A DNA stretch of 64,000 nt. It comes from Phyto melanocephala (Eukaryota > Arthropoda > Insecta > Diptera > Rhinophoridae). Position numbers and translations under genes: made by a program. The stretch spans positions 157,814,345 through 157,878,344 of the forward strand of contig OW799233.1 in the NCBI GenBank assembly GCA_941918925.1. The letters are read 5' to 3'. Below the pieces are notes generated by a model. It had not been told where the DNA came from, searched no databases, and saw nothing but the letters and a program-made list of their open reading frames with translations. Positions 1 to 9,435 of the stretch are shown one piece after another; within the stretch, counting starts at the first letter, position 1, and the number at the start of each line of letters is the position of its first letter.

Positions 1-488
1 TTACAAAGCTAGGAAAACTTTGAAAAACTTTTGTTTATAAATGGAGTTTAATACGTTTACGATTAGGCACAAAAAAATAGTCGGCTGGACTGCCTGCATA
101 AGTGTATCCTGGAACAAAGTAATGCGTGTTGTTACAAGTTGCTTTTGTAAAGATTGCTTCTGTGTATAAAAACCAAAATAGCGGTGGAGAGAGAGAGGGT
201 AACAGTTTAACTCCCATTTAAAACATGGTGTTTCTTTTTTTTTTTAATTTTTTGTTCACAGTTTATTGGATTTACTTTCTTATTGGCGAGTGTTTTTCCA
301 GATACAGCAAAACAGTCCGGGTTCAGCTACTGTATTTAAATGCACTTGTGTCTGTATGTATGTTGGTATGTATGAATGTATGACAACAATGTTTGTTCTC
401 AATAAAATGCAACATTATTTTATAATTTTTAAGTAAACCATACTATAATAAACGGTGCTATGCTTGTCCAAATGACTAAATCATTTAT
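1..488. other. AT-rich flank, no gene seen
   Basis: I see only AT-rich sequence with short TATG/TGTA runs near 350-385. No coding signature, TIR pair or RNA gene was recognised. Confidence 0.5.
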
Positions 489-691
489 AACAAGTAAGAG
501 CACTATATTCGGCTGTGCCGAATCTTTTATACCCATCACCAATTTTGTGTACATATAAAGCACAATATTTATTATTTGGTTAATCGCTATGGAAAAATCT
601 CTTTAAAATAAAATATGTTTCACTTTCTTTGTAGAGGATGGTTAAATTTTAAGGGCCCATGTTGAAGGTGAACTACACCTAATCTTTAAAT

Positions 692-1010
692 TTGTTTTCT
701 GCATTTCATTTGACATTTCTCAATCTCAAACTTACTCAATTTGATCCGTGGAAAGATACGCAAATGAGCAACGCTTTAAAGTTATTCAGGTTTTTTATGA
801 AAATGGGCGTTCAAATCAAAATGCATTTTGTGCACTTCGTAATTCTTTTGATCAACATAATCGTTCAAATTCGTCCACAATCGGGAGAATTGTAAAAAAT
901 ATTTAAACTTCTGCAAAACAGGTCTGTATAAAATGTTAGAAAATCTGTGAATGCCTTCTTAGTTCGTTGAATGGGAACCATTGCTGTTTTTTGCGATAAT
1001 GTGGCAAAAG
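692..1010 (+). pseudogene. mariner-like transposase N-terminus, broken
   Basis: Read with frameshifts, this segment encodes an N-terminal helix-turn-helix region of the type found in Tc1/mariner (IS630) transposases of arthropods: a 'FYENGRSNQNAFCALR' segment followed by 'STIGRIVKNIQTSAKQV'. The one open frame (67 codons from 692) covers only the first part in the wrong register. Stops and frame changes interrupt the rest and no catalytic DDE part follows. It lies inside the TATACCC-ended repeat, so it is either nested debris or captured sequence. The family call rests on motif memory. Non-functional. Confidence 0.5.
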
Positions 1011-1289
1011 AGCAGTCAAGCTCGCCTCATCATCATGCCCAACAATTGAGCATCAACATTGTCATTGAAAATTCGGACCATCAGGTAGAGGAGTGGCGCC
1101 AAGGAGTGGGGGGCATTTGGCCGCTATTTTGTTAAATACATAATTGAACCATACAAATATTATAATTACAAAAAGAAATAATAATAATATCCTAAATAAT
1201 TTTTGTTTTATTTAAATTCAACATAAAATTTAACCACACTTTAAAACTTCGATATGCTACTGAAATGCTTTTGTGAGTGTAGTCTTTCA

Positions 1290-1960
1290 ATGAAAGTGGG
1301 CGTTAAAGTAGGCATGTCAATAAAGTTTCTGCTAATAAATACAACTTAGGTATTTCAATATAGTCCTTTATTTTAAGTGGGCGTGTCACCTAAACTTTTT
1401 GGCACAGTAATCACATTGCCTAGAAGGATATATGTAGCAAATCTGATCATCATATCTCTAATATTATTGGTTTTATGAGCTTTTAAATTTCGGTAGATAA
1501 CGTGAAAAGTGGGCGTTATAGTAGGCGTGTCAAAGTTGTTTTTGCTAATGAATACAACTTAGGTGTTTCAATATAGCCCTTTATTATTCCAAAATATTTA
1601 TTAATAGAGAAATTATATGAATTTTAGGTAAAACGTTATATGGGAGGTGGGCGTAAAAGTAGGCGTGGCACCTTAATTTTCTGGCACAGTAATGACATTG
1701 CCGAGGGGGATATACGTAGCAAATTTTATCATCATACCTCTAAGTTTAGCGGTTGTATGAGCTTTTAAATTTCATTAACGGTAGATAACGTGAAAAGTGG
1801 GCGTTATAGTAGGCGTGTCAAAGTTGTTTTTGCTAATGAATACAACTAAGGTGTTTCAATATAGTTTTTATTATTCCAAAATCTTTATTAATAGAGAAAT
1901 AATATGATATTTAGGTAAAACGTTATATGGGAGGTGGGCGTTAAAGTGGGCGTGGCACAT
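1290..1960 (+). repeat. three degenerate tandem units with GTGGGCGT box
   Basis: Related units begin near 1296, 1509 and 1797. The last two share GATAACGTGAAAAGTGGGCG, GTAGGCGTGTCAAAGTTG and CAACT(T/A)AGGTGTTTCAATATAG and are about 288 bp apart. A second box, GTGGGCGTAAAAGTAGGCGTGGCAC, follows at 1647 and a variant at 1933. The array is internal to the 489-2565 repeat. Confidence 0.75.
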
Positions 1961-2565
1961 CGATTTTCCGTTACAGAAAAGCCTCTCACAAAAAAGCAAA
2001 GTGTGCAAAATTTCAGAGTCGTACATCCAATTTTGTTGCTTTTATGACGTTTTTGTTTTTAAATATTCCGAAAAATACACTGTGCGGTATAAATTTTCGT
2101 ACATTTTGATCGATAGCTCCTCTCCTAATGCATAGATTTTGATAATTTTCGGGGAAAAATATTGTTTTTACTCAGGAAATATATATTCGAAGTTTCATGA
2201 GTCTAAGTTAATGCGTTTGGACACAACTCCATTTTATTCGATGTTCGAAGGACACGGTTTTTTCGACCTACTCTTGCTTTTCGAGCTATAACTCTGTTCC
2301 TAATATTCGGATTTAGCCCATTTTCAATACCAAACAAACCTTGTCTATAAGAAAGATTCTGGCAAAATTTGAGCCCCCTAGCTTTTTCGGTGCGACCTCT
2401 ATCGTGCTTTCAACAGACGGACGGACATAGCTAGATCGTCATCAAATCAAACCCTGATTCAGAATATATATACTTTATGGGATCTAAAATGGATATTTCG
2501 ATGTGTTACAAACGGAATGACAAAATGAATATACCCCCACCATTTTTTTGGTGGCGGGTATAAAA

Positions 2566-3136
2566 AGGCTTTTAAAATAAGTTTCTTTTGATTTAATAAT
2601 TTGCTTTTTAAAACAAGCTTTCCTAACAACTTTTCGAGAACAGGTAATTGCATAGCTAGTCAAGGCGCTAAATACATGAGTGACCAATTCAAGAATATCA
2701 CTGTAAATTAATAATATTTTTTTTAAAAGTCATCACTTTTTGAGTTCAGCAATTCACAGGAATAAAATGTTTAAAGCCAGATTTTCCTAAATTGCATATC
2801 GACATGGGTAAGTAAAAATCAATTTTAATTTAAGTCTTGAGGTCTGTAATGCCTACACATGTGTTAAGGTTTACATTTTAGTGATTATTCACTTTCGGAC
2901 GGGATGCATTTCACATATGACTTGTTAAATTTTCCACTTAAAATATGGAAATATTGCTTGCGTTAAATATTTACACACGTAAAAGTCATATTATCAATTT
3001 ATATTTGGAGCGTGTTCTGTTTTGAGCTGGCAAAACATCTGAAATCTACTATTTTTGCTAAACAGAAGCATGTTTAGTGGCACAACATAAAGTAAAGAAA
3101 CGAAAATAAAATAAATTAATAAAATTGGATTAGAAA
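2566..3136. other. AT-rich, no gene seen
   Basis: No motif, TIR or convincing coding frame was recognised. The open frame continuing leftward from the candidate exon at 3137-3306 turns hydrophobic and loses coding character here, as an intron would. Confidence 0.4.
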
Positions 3137-3306
3137 ACGATTTTACGCTGACGACTGGTGATTGTCGATAATACTCATCGGACTCTCCCTTGTAATTGCC
3201 AACATCTTGTTTGGACTGGCCATCACCATAGCATTCACACTTAATTTGTGCTTGTCCGCGATCCTCAATGTTCTGATGCCAATGCTGGACATTTGCATAC
3301 TGCATA
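3137..3306 (-). CDS. candidate internal exon, unrecognised protein
   Basis: I do not recognise this protein. On the minus strand a frame stays open from 3305 to 2994 (103 codons). Its first ~55 codons look like ordinary fly coding sequence: GC-richer than its surroundings, with polar residues and codons such as GGC, AAG, GAG, GAT and CAG, and with segments 'NIEDRGQAQIKCEC' and 'KQDVGNYKGESDEYYRQSP'. A possible splice donor AGC|GTAAAA occurs where the hydrophilic part ends (near 3137), after which the translation becomes AT-driven and hydrophobic. The upstream side of the segment abuts a hAT-like end at 3309, so its acceptor may have been displaced. It could be an exon, an exon relic, or part of an unknown transposon gene. 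No neighbouring exon was found. Confidence 0.3.
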
Positions 3307-3308
3307 CT

Positions 3309-3405
3309 TGGGTGATCGAATCGGTTTTACAACCGGTGTAACATCCGGTTTTTCTACAGTATCAGGTGTCGGGTTTTTTATAAATGTTGATTTTCCAAAT
3401 GAATA
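3309..3405 (+). mobile_element. hAT-like terminal fragment
   Basis: The segment TGGGTGATCGAATCGGTTTT, then ACAACCGG and repeated CCGGTTTTT boxes, matches the left end of the complete element at 48778-49691. The matching right end was not found, so this looks truncated. It sits immediately against the exon-like segment at 3137-3306. Confidence 0.6.
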
Positions 3406-3699
3406 AATAAATAAATCTTTAAGTTTATGTTTATTTACGTTTTTACAACTTATATTGCCCTAGTATTTTAAATACTGAAACACTTTTCAAAATCTAAAGT
3501 TATGTTTTGCTGGGTACATGACAAAGAAGTAATTTTGCAGTGGTTCAACTGAAGTGAGAGGTGTCATGGGGGATCATATGTTTACAAAAATATATTTTAG
3601 AAACGGCAATCCATTCTAATTGCGGCATATAAATCATGCAATTTACTTGAAAATAAATTATTTTGCACTATTGATATAGAAGTCTTGACAATGGGCATT

Positions 3700-3776
3700 A
3701 AGGCGAATTCATACCGGTAATATTATCAGCCTAGCTGATGGGTAAGCATAATGTCAAAATTTATTGTATTCGCCTT
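3700..3776. mobile_element. 77-bp micro-element, copy 1
   Basis: It starts AAGGCGAAT and ends ATTCGCCTT as terminal inverted repeats. The centre is the palindrome ATCAGCCTAGCTGAT. It has no coding capacity and pairs with the equal-length copy at 3781-3857. Confidence 0.65.
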
Positions 3777-3780
3777 GATC

Positions 3781-3857
3781 AAGGCGAATTCATTAAGGTG
3801 AAATTATCAGCTCAGCTGATGGGGAAACTTTTTGTCAAAATTGGTTGAATTTGCCTT
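3781..3857. mobile_element. 77-bp micro-element, copy 2
   Basis: Same length and layout as copy 1: AAGGCGAAT start, central palindrome ATCAGCTCAGCTGAT, and a slightly worn AATTTGCCTT end. The two copies are separated by GATC only. Confidence 0.65.
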
Positions 3858-4440
3858 ATTAATCCAGGGAAGGAAAATGTGATTTTAGATTCGGTATTAA
3901 ACAATTAACTTACGTGTACTTTTTTGATAATAAATGTGCTAAATTCATGTATATTTGTAGCTTTTGCATCATTAATAATGTGTTTCAAACAATTATGTCC
4001 TTTTTTAAAACAAATTTTATTATATTTAATATGTCAAAACAACTTTTCCATCCCTGATGTACAAATTGGCCTTGACATAAAACATCCTCTCAAAAGTTGC
4101 TTTGTTGTATCAATTCGCCGTTGCATATACCTTATGGATATGCCTTGGCCTTGATTTCATTTATTAATGCAGGGATGGAAAATGAGTTTATGTTTTCGGT
4201 ATTAAATAATTAATTTGGGTTTACTTTGTTGATAATAAATGCACCGAATTTATGTATTGCTTTTACATAGATTTTTTAAGTATGTCCTTTTTTAATAAAA
4301 TCTTATTGTATTAAACATATCATAAGAACTTTTCCAACCCTGATATACGAATTGGTCTTGACAGAAAACATCCCCTAAAAGGTTGCTTTGTTGTATCAAT
4401 TCGCCGTTGCATATACCTGTATGAATATGCCTTGCGATAA
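3857..4440 (+). repeat. 304-bp direct tandem duplication, two units
   Basis: Unit 1 begins TTATTAATCCAGGGA (about 3857) and unit 2 TTATTAATGCAGGGA (4161). Both carry CGGTATTAAA, TTGATAATAAATG, a pyrimidine-rich ATGTCCTTTTTT and the same end TTGTTGTATCAATTCGCCG-TTGCATATACC. Many substitutions show that the duplication is old. ORFs inside have no coding character. Confidence 0.75.
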
Positions 4441-4841
4441 GTCATATATTATCTGAAAGAAAAGTCGATTGCATGATGTCAGTCTGTCCGTTTATTTAAG
4501 AGCTCGTAATTTGCACAAAACTGCATGTGGTATTCAATTTTTAGGTAGGAATGCCTATTGTAAGCCATCACATCCCATCCATCATCTCTTCTTAATTTAC
4601 TGAGATATTAGCAAAAAACTTAATAACCATATTAATTCCTATTAACTTTTGTATAATTTACTTTAGTAGATTATACAAAATCTTAAACTGAATTAATTTT
4701 TTGTGTTTTGTAATGAAAATAATAATTTTTTTAAATTTTGGAGGGGGACATTGCAACCCTAGAATGGTCTAGTTAGCTGACTATTTTTTTCAATTAAAAT
4801 ATTCCCAGTTTATTTAAAGAATATAAACCAACGTCAATGAA

Positions 4842-5122
4842 ACGTGTAAAGCCTATAGTATACGAAATATAAAAGGCCACATGTATATGTGGCTCTGACG
4901 TCACTAAAATGTTCAGCATTTTGGTTAAATTTTTTAAATTAGTCGAAGTGACTGCATGTGGTAAGATTTTGATATCACTCGAAATGTATTTTAGTTCATA
5001 AATGCAAATGAAACACCTACATATGTCTAAATCGGATACATTTATGCTTTGTAATGACGTCAAAATTACTTCACAGCCACATGCGTATGTGGCTTTTTAC
5101 ATTTCGTATACTGCAGGCTTAA
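4842..5122. mobile_element. hairpin MITE with long TIRs, interrupted by piggyBac
   Basis: Left arm ACGTGTAAAGCCTATAGTAT, then ACGAAATATAAAAGGCCACA and TGTATATGTGGC; the right arm (5055-5122, inverted) reads TAAGCCTGCAGTATACGAAA, then TGTAAAAAGCCACATACGCA and TGTGGC. Each arm holds its own small palindrome (GCCACATGTATATGTGGC on the left) and a TGACGTCA octamer (4895-4902 and 5054-5061). The right arm continues beyond the piggyBac insertion as TTAAACGT at 6865-6872, so the MITE once spanned 4842 to about 6872. Confidence 0.75.
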
Positions 5123-6864
5123 CCCTTTCGCTATATTGTATCCATATGGATACACTCAACTCTGGAGGCTTCTGACAATCTCCAAGCCAAATAATTGATT
5201 CAGATATCGACTTATTATTGTTTTTTAAGATCTTATGAATCATTTTCAATAAACAATTTTTTGATTTTTACAAAACTAAGAAATATACAGCATTAAAAAA
5301 AAAAAAACGTTTTTTTTATTTTAGAAATAACATATCTATATGTAACCATGTTAAAAAAAAAACACATGCAACATAAAGAAGACTGTTTATTTTAAATTTT
5401 TGCATCAATAATTTTTTGTTTTAAGTAAGAAAAAAGCTGTGCGAATTTTTAAAAAATTGTATGTATCCATATGGATACAAACGTAAGTTGTGTTGTAAAT
5501 AATATACAGACACACAATACAAATACCATCATTTTGCGCTTGAAGCTGCTATGATACAGACGTTCTTTTTTAGCTCTCCATTTAGATTCATTTAAAAAAT
5601 GACTAGAAACTTAAAGGACTCAAAAAGTGAAAAAATTTTGACCAATTTTGTCGATTCCGATGTTTCTGACTTAGATGAATCGGAAGAATGTGAAGTTATA
5701 AACAATTTATTCGATGCTTTCGATAGCAATAAAAGCTTTTTGTTAGAAGAACTTTCTAGAGAAGGTCCGTATGAAACCAACATCAAGATATCGATGTTGA
5801 TAACAATGATGAAGGTGATACGGTTATTAATATTGATAAAATGATAATTTATGTTGATAATGATGATGTTAATAGGGTTAATGATATAGTAATGGCGGTT
5901 GATGGAGTAGTTAAAAAAAGTAAAACAATTTTTCAAACTCCACAAATTTCGTTGGAAAAAAGCTTCCTGGATAAATCCAGACTTCTTTTTTTGAAGCATT
6001 GCCAAAGAAAAATACGAAATTACCTGTGCATTATTTTCTGGAGCACTTTACGGAAGAATTTCTTCAACAACTGGTATTTTCGACAAACCAATCTTCAATG
6101 ATTCCGTGATACCATCATTCCCAGAAAACATATCCAGACAAAGATTTCAACAGAGTCACCAGGAAGCGATAAACTTAACAAAATTCGCCCAATTATAAAT
6201 ATGTTCGCAAAAAAATCGTACGCTATTCCAAAAGATGAAAATCTTTGTGTGGATGGATGATGGTTCCTTTTAAAGGTGGAACCACTCTGAGACAGTATAT
6301 GTCGAAAAAACCGATCAACTGGAGAATGAAGATTTTTTGTTTTTGCAGCTAAAAAGGCATAGTTTACGATGTTGAGATATATCAGGGAAAAGGTATAATA
6401 TTAATTGGCCCGAAGTTAAAAATCATAAACTATATTTCGATAATTATTTTACTACTCTAAACTTAGTATTTTATTTACGACAAAAATAACTTTGAGCTAC
6501 AGGTACTATTCGAGGAAATAGATTCGGTAAAATTGACTTTAAATATTTCTATTAATTTTAGGTTTATAATTTTAATTTGTTTATGTAAATATTTGTATTG
6601 TTTGTTTTTTACTGTAAAACAAGGAATTTTATGTGTTTAAATTACTGAAATATATAAAAACTCAACTATAAATATATATAAAATACTTTAATTTTTCTTT
6701 ACCATAACCGAAATATGTATCCATATGGATACGGTTCAAAAAACATATTTAGGATAAATTTTTTTCTTAAATCGATATTTGATTCTTATTATAGAGCCAT
6801 GTATAGTAAAAATCTAAAAAATTGAATTTTTTTACCAACCCAGTGAAAAGGTGCAGCGAAAGGG
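5123..6864 (+). mobile_element. piggyBac-like element, 1742 bp, TTAA-flanked
   Basis: It is bounded by TTAA at 5119-5122 and 6865-6868, the target duplication that defines piggyBac. The termini are CCCTTTCGCT on the left and AGCGAAAGGG on the right. The 16-bp palindrome GTATCCATATGGATAC occurs at 5140-5155, 5463-5478 and 6717-6732, close to both ends, as expected for subterminal transposase sites. A broken transposase gene lies between. Confidence 0.85.
5599..6530 (+). pseudogene. piggyBac-family transposase, frameshifted and deleted
   Basis: The ATG at 5599 opens an acidic N-terminus ('DSDVSDLDESEECE') typical of piggyBac transposases. After a frameshift near 5790, 'HYFLEHFTEEFLQQLVFSTN' matches the start of the transposase domain. 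Part of that domain is deleted, then 'FAKKSYAIPKDENLCVDG' carries the first catalytic Asp region, followed by 'TTLRQYMSKKPINWRMKIFC'. The second catalytic region survives as 'LYFDNYFTTLNLVFYL' and 'ATGTIRGNRFGKI', separated by stops. The third Asp and the C-terminal zinc-binding part are absent. The gene is 5' of the right TIR in normal orientation. It cannot make an active enzyme. Confidence 0.8.
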
Positions 6865-7032
6865 TTAAACGTAACAATGTGTTATTTTTGCGTATATAGA
6901 TTTTTTTATTGATGTTATTGCAAATAAAAGAAAAAACGTTGAGCTTGTCAATACAACATCGCTGACATCGCTGGTATAGATCAATTTTTTATAGTGTGTA
7001 TCACAAACTCAGTTTATTAACAAATAATAATA

Positions 7033-7816
7033 CAGTAGACTCGCGGTAACAAGAACACTGCCTTGCGTGAACACCGGATAAGATGAACATAATTTTTTTT
7101 ACACTGACTACTCTGTAGCGTGAACACAGTGAGAAAGCCTTTTAACGTGAACAAATTTGTCGGTTATCTAAATCGTTTTCATAAAAAGGGATATCCCCGT
7201 AAATGATTGCACAGGTTTAGTTTAGTGCGTGCTGCTGATTTAGCATGATCTAATCTAATGTTTTTCGTGAAAAATGTCACAAAAACTACCAAAATTCTAA
7301 AGTTAAATTTCTTGTGGTAGAAAGGCAAAAAATCTTCGCTCTTTTAGAAATTTTGAATCTCCTGTAGCCTACAATTACTCCAAATTGTAACGGACAGCTG
7401 CAATTTTAAAAGTACGCTACTGGCTATTTAAATTCAACTTGACAACATCTTAAAAACAAATCAAAATAGCAAAATGCTTTTTGAACATTTTTAGCTCTTT
7501 AGGAGATGAAGAAGACTGTGAAGAGGATATGACGTTAGGTTTTTTGGGGGAAAGAATTTGTTCAGCAAATAAAATTTAAAAATTAAAAGATAATACAAAA
7601 AAAGGTAAAAAATTTTTTTAATTAATTTTAAGGTACTTTTTTTCTTTACAAAACATACATAATAATCCGAAATACATAAAAATATATTAATTTGAGTTAA
7701 ATCACATATCTAATTTATTTGAATATTTTGAAAAGTTAAACCTTCGTTAACATGAACAACTTCGCAAACGTGAACACGCTCGGTTTTTAATAGTTCACCT
7801 TAGCGCGAGTCTACTG
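7033..7816. mobile_element. pogo/Tigger-like element, TA-flanked
   Basis: The TIRs are CAGTAGACTCGCGGTAAC on the left and, inverted, CAGTAGACTCGCGCTAAG on the right, both followed by GAAC. TA duplications lie at 7031-7032 and 7817-7818. Subterminal CGTGAACA boxes recur near both ends. The interior retains only scraps that might derive from a CENP-B-type transposase, such as 'MSQKLPKF' near 7274 and an acidic 'DEEDCEEDM' near 7506. Non-autonomous. Confidence 0.75.
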
Positions 7817-7818
7817 TA

Positions 7819-8158
7819 TTTGAGAGATGAAACTTTTTATCTTGAAGATAGATTTTGTACTTTATTTTATTTTGAAGCAAGTTTTGAGCCAAAACATCTT
7901 TTGCACTGAAATTAAAAATATGGTTCAGGCTATATACGTTGGCTTTGTAGAAATTGTTTTTCACACTTGTAGAAATATTTTGGTTATGACAAGGATATAT
8001 GTATGTGAGGTTGTTGTATTTTTGCTCAAATTAATACATTTTTATTTGTTTGTTTAAGGAATATAAAAAACTACACCAAATGTCATTTATTTTTTATTTT
8101 TGGCAATTCATTTTAAGTATGAATTGACGATACTGTGCATCGCCACACAAAGTTATGG
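7819..8158. other. AT-rich spacer, no gene seen
   Basis: The 76-codon frame at 7827 is hydrophobic and codon-poor. I regard it as chance. Confidence 0.4.
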
Positions 8159-8438
8159 TAAAGCTGGATTCACCCATAAAATTTTAGTTCAGAACAAATT
8201 TTTTTTATATTGAGTTTAACGTTTTACTTTTGAGAGAGAGAGAGAGAGAGAGAGAAATTATTTTGTTCAGAAAGTTTTTTCTTGAATTGGTTTAATTTTA
8301 ATTCTTGTTCAGAAGAAACTGAATTGGGATGCCACTTTTTTTCAATATTTACATGAAAATTGAATTTGATTGCCACATCACACAGTGTCAGTACATTTAT
8401 TATACAAAAATTGTTTTTGCCGAAAATTAACAATTAAA

Positions 8439-8745
8439 ATGGAATTTAATGAAAATATTGCTCAAAAATTAATAGAAGAATTAAAAAAAAACCAGGAAGA
8501 GAATGTTTGTATGACATGAGCAATAGTGCATACAAAAATAATTATTTAAAACAGGGTTTATGGAATGAAATAGGAGCCGCCACTGGAATCGGTCGTAAGT
8601 ACATTTTAGTTTATTTATACATTCATTTATTTACAAAAACAATTTATATTTATTTATAATTGTTGTAGGAAACGAATGTCAAGTGCTGTGGAAAACTCTG
8701 CGCAGACGCTATAAAGTAGCCCTTAACAAAAAATATTGGAAAAAG
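8439..8745 (+). pseudogene. Harbinger MADF/Myb-like protein, two-exon remnant
   Basis: The ATG at 8439 starts 'MEFNENIAQKLIEELKKN', and after a frameshift 'LYDMSNSAYKNNYLKQGLWN' plus 'EIGAATGIGR' follow. An intron with GTAAGT at 8595 and a TTGTTGTAG acceptor ending at 8668 separates exon 2, which continues in phase with 'NECQVLWKTLRRRYKV'. This is the MADF/Myb-SANT layout (…LYD…Y…W..I….C...WK.LRRRY…). In PIF/Harbinger elements such a second protein helps bring the transposase to DNA. The frameshift near 8505 and the deletion junction near 8750 make it non-functional. Confidence 0.7.
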
Positions 8746-8754
8746 TTCATGTTT

Positions 8755-9035
8755 ACGGATCGGCATACTATGCAAATCAGGTCCTAAAATTTCAAGGAGT
8801 TTTTGAAACGTGTTTGGATCTATACGGTGAAAATTTATAAAGGACTCCACGTCATTAAGTTGCATATCAGGAACCAATGTGTGAAATAAACCGTGTGGTC
8901 TTCTTTCTTTTAAGATTTTTCTCACTTCCACCTTTTTTTATTTTCGACTTTTTTTTTATAAATTTCTTTTGCAAACAAATTGACTTTATGCACTTCAATT
9001 AAAAATAATAATTTTAGTTTTCTTCTATCCGACAT
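8755..9035 (-). pseudogene. Harbinger transposase N-terminal remnant
   Basis: On the minus strand an ATG at 9035 starts 'MSDRRKLKLLFLIEVHKVNL'. After a frameshift in a run of A near 8950, the frame gives 'KERRPHGLFHTLVPDMQLND' and 'FHRIDPNTFQKLLEILGP'. This matches the conserved N-terminus of PIF/Harbinger (HARBI1-like) transposases, where a short acidic linker precedes a '…R(M/I)…TF..LL..(V/L)GP' helix. The whole DDE catalytic domain is missing; the deletion joins this piece to the end of the MADF-like gene near 8755. Confidence 0.75.
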
Positions 9036-9435
9036 TTTCTTCACATATATTTTAATGAAATAATTTACGTTCGTATTTATTTACAAAGTTTGCTAGCGGT
9101 GCTGCCACTTTGTACAACTGTTTGCATTTTTATATTATATGGCAGCTTTGTTTTTTCGGACAAATTTTCTGAAATGGGTGAATCGTTCTGCAGAAAACTC
9201 TCAGTAAAAAAAAGTTATTCTCCGGAAAAAATTTTGTTCAGAACAAATGGGTGAATTCACCTTAAGTCGTTAGTAAATGCGTTAATGTGTGGACGACTTA
9301 GAAGGCAACACTGTGACGATGACTTATTCACTTTTAAAAAACATTTTTTTTTTAATAAAATTGTTAATTTTCTATTAAAAAACTTCCTTTAGAAATTCTG
9401 TAAAATTTAACTGATAACATTTATTTCATACAATA

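Larger units (their letters stand above)
489..2565 (+). repeat. TATACCC/GGGTATA-ended dispersed repeat, long copy
   Basis: The 5' end reads AACAAGTAAGAG and then a small hairpin, ATTCGGCTGTGCCGAAT, followed by TATACCCATCACC. The 3' end is a fold-back in which CCCCCACC is answered by GGTGGCGGGTATA. Just inside the 3' end is a GACGGACATAGCTAGATCGT-like core and TATATATACTTTATGGG, as in other copies in this window at 9.7, 23.4 and 28 kb. From memory this part resembles the dipteran 'mini-me' type core flanked by GTCY and TA repeats; that name is an inference. The interior holds three tandem GTGGGCGTTATAGTAGGCGT-like units and a mariner-like gene fragment. No intact ORF is present. Confidence 0.7.
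8162..9262. mobile_element. PIF/Harbinger-like element, 1101 bp, internally deleted
   Basis: It is flanked by TAA at 8159-8161 and 9263-9265, the 3-bp target duplication of PIF/Harbinger. TIRs are AGCTGGATTCACCC on the left and, inverted, AGGTGAATTCACCC on the right; both are followed by related TTC(A/T)GAACAAA sequence. Between them are remains of the two genes that Harbinger elements carry, arranged convergently: a MADF/Myb-like gene on the plus strand and a transposase N-terminus on the minus strand. A (GA)n run sits at 8232-8257. Confidence 0.8.
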
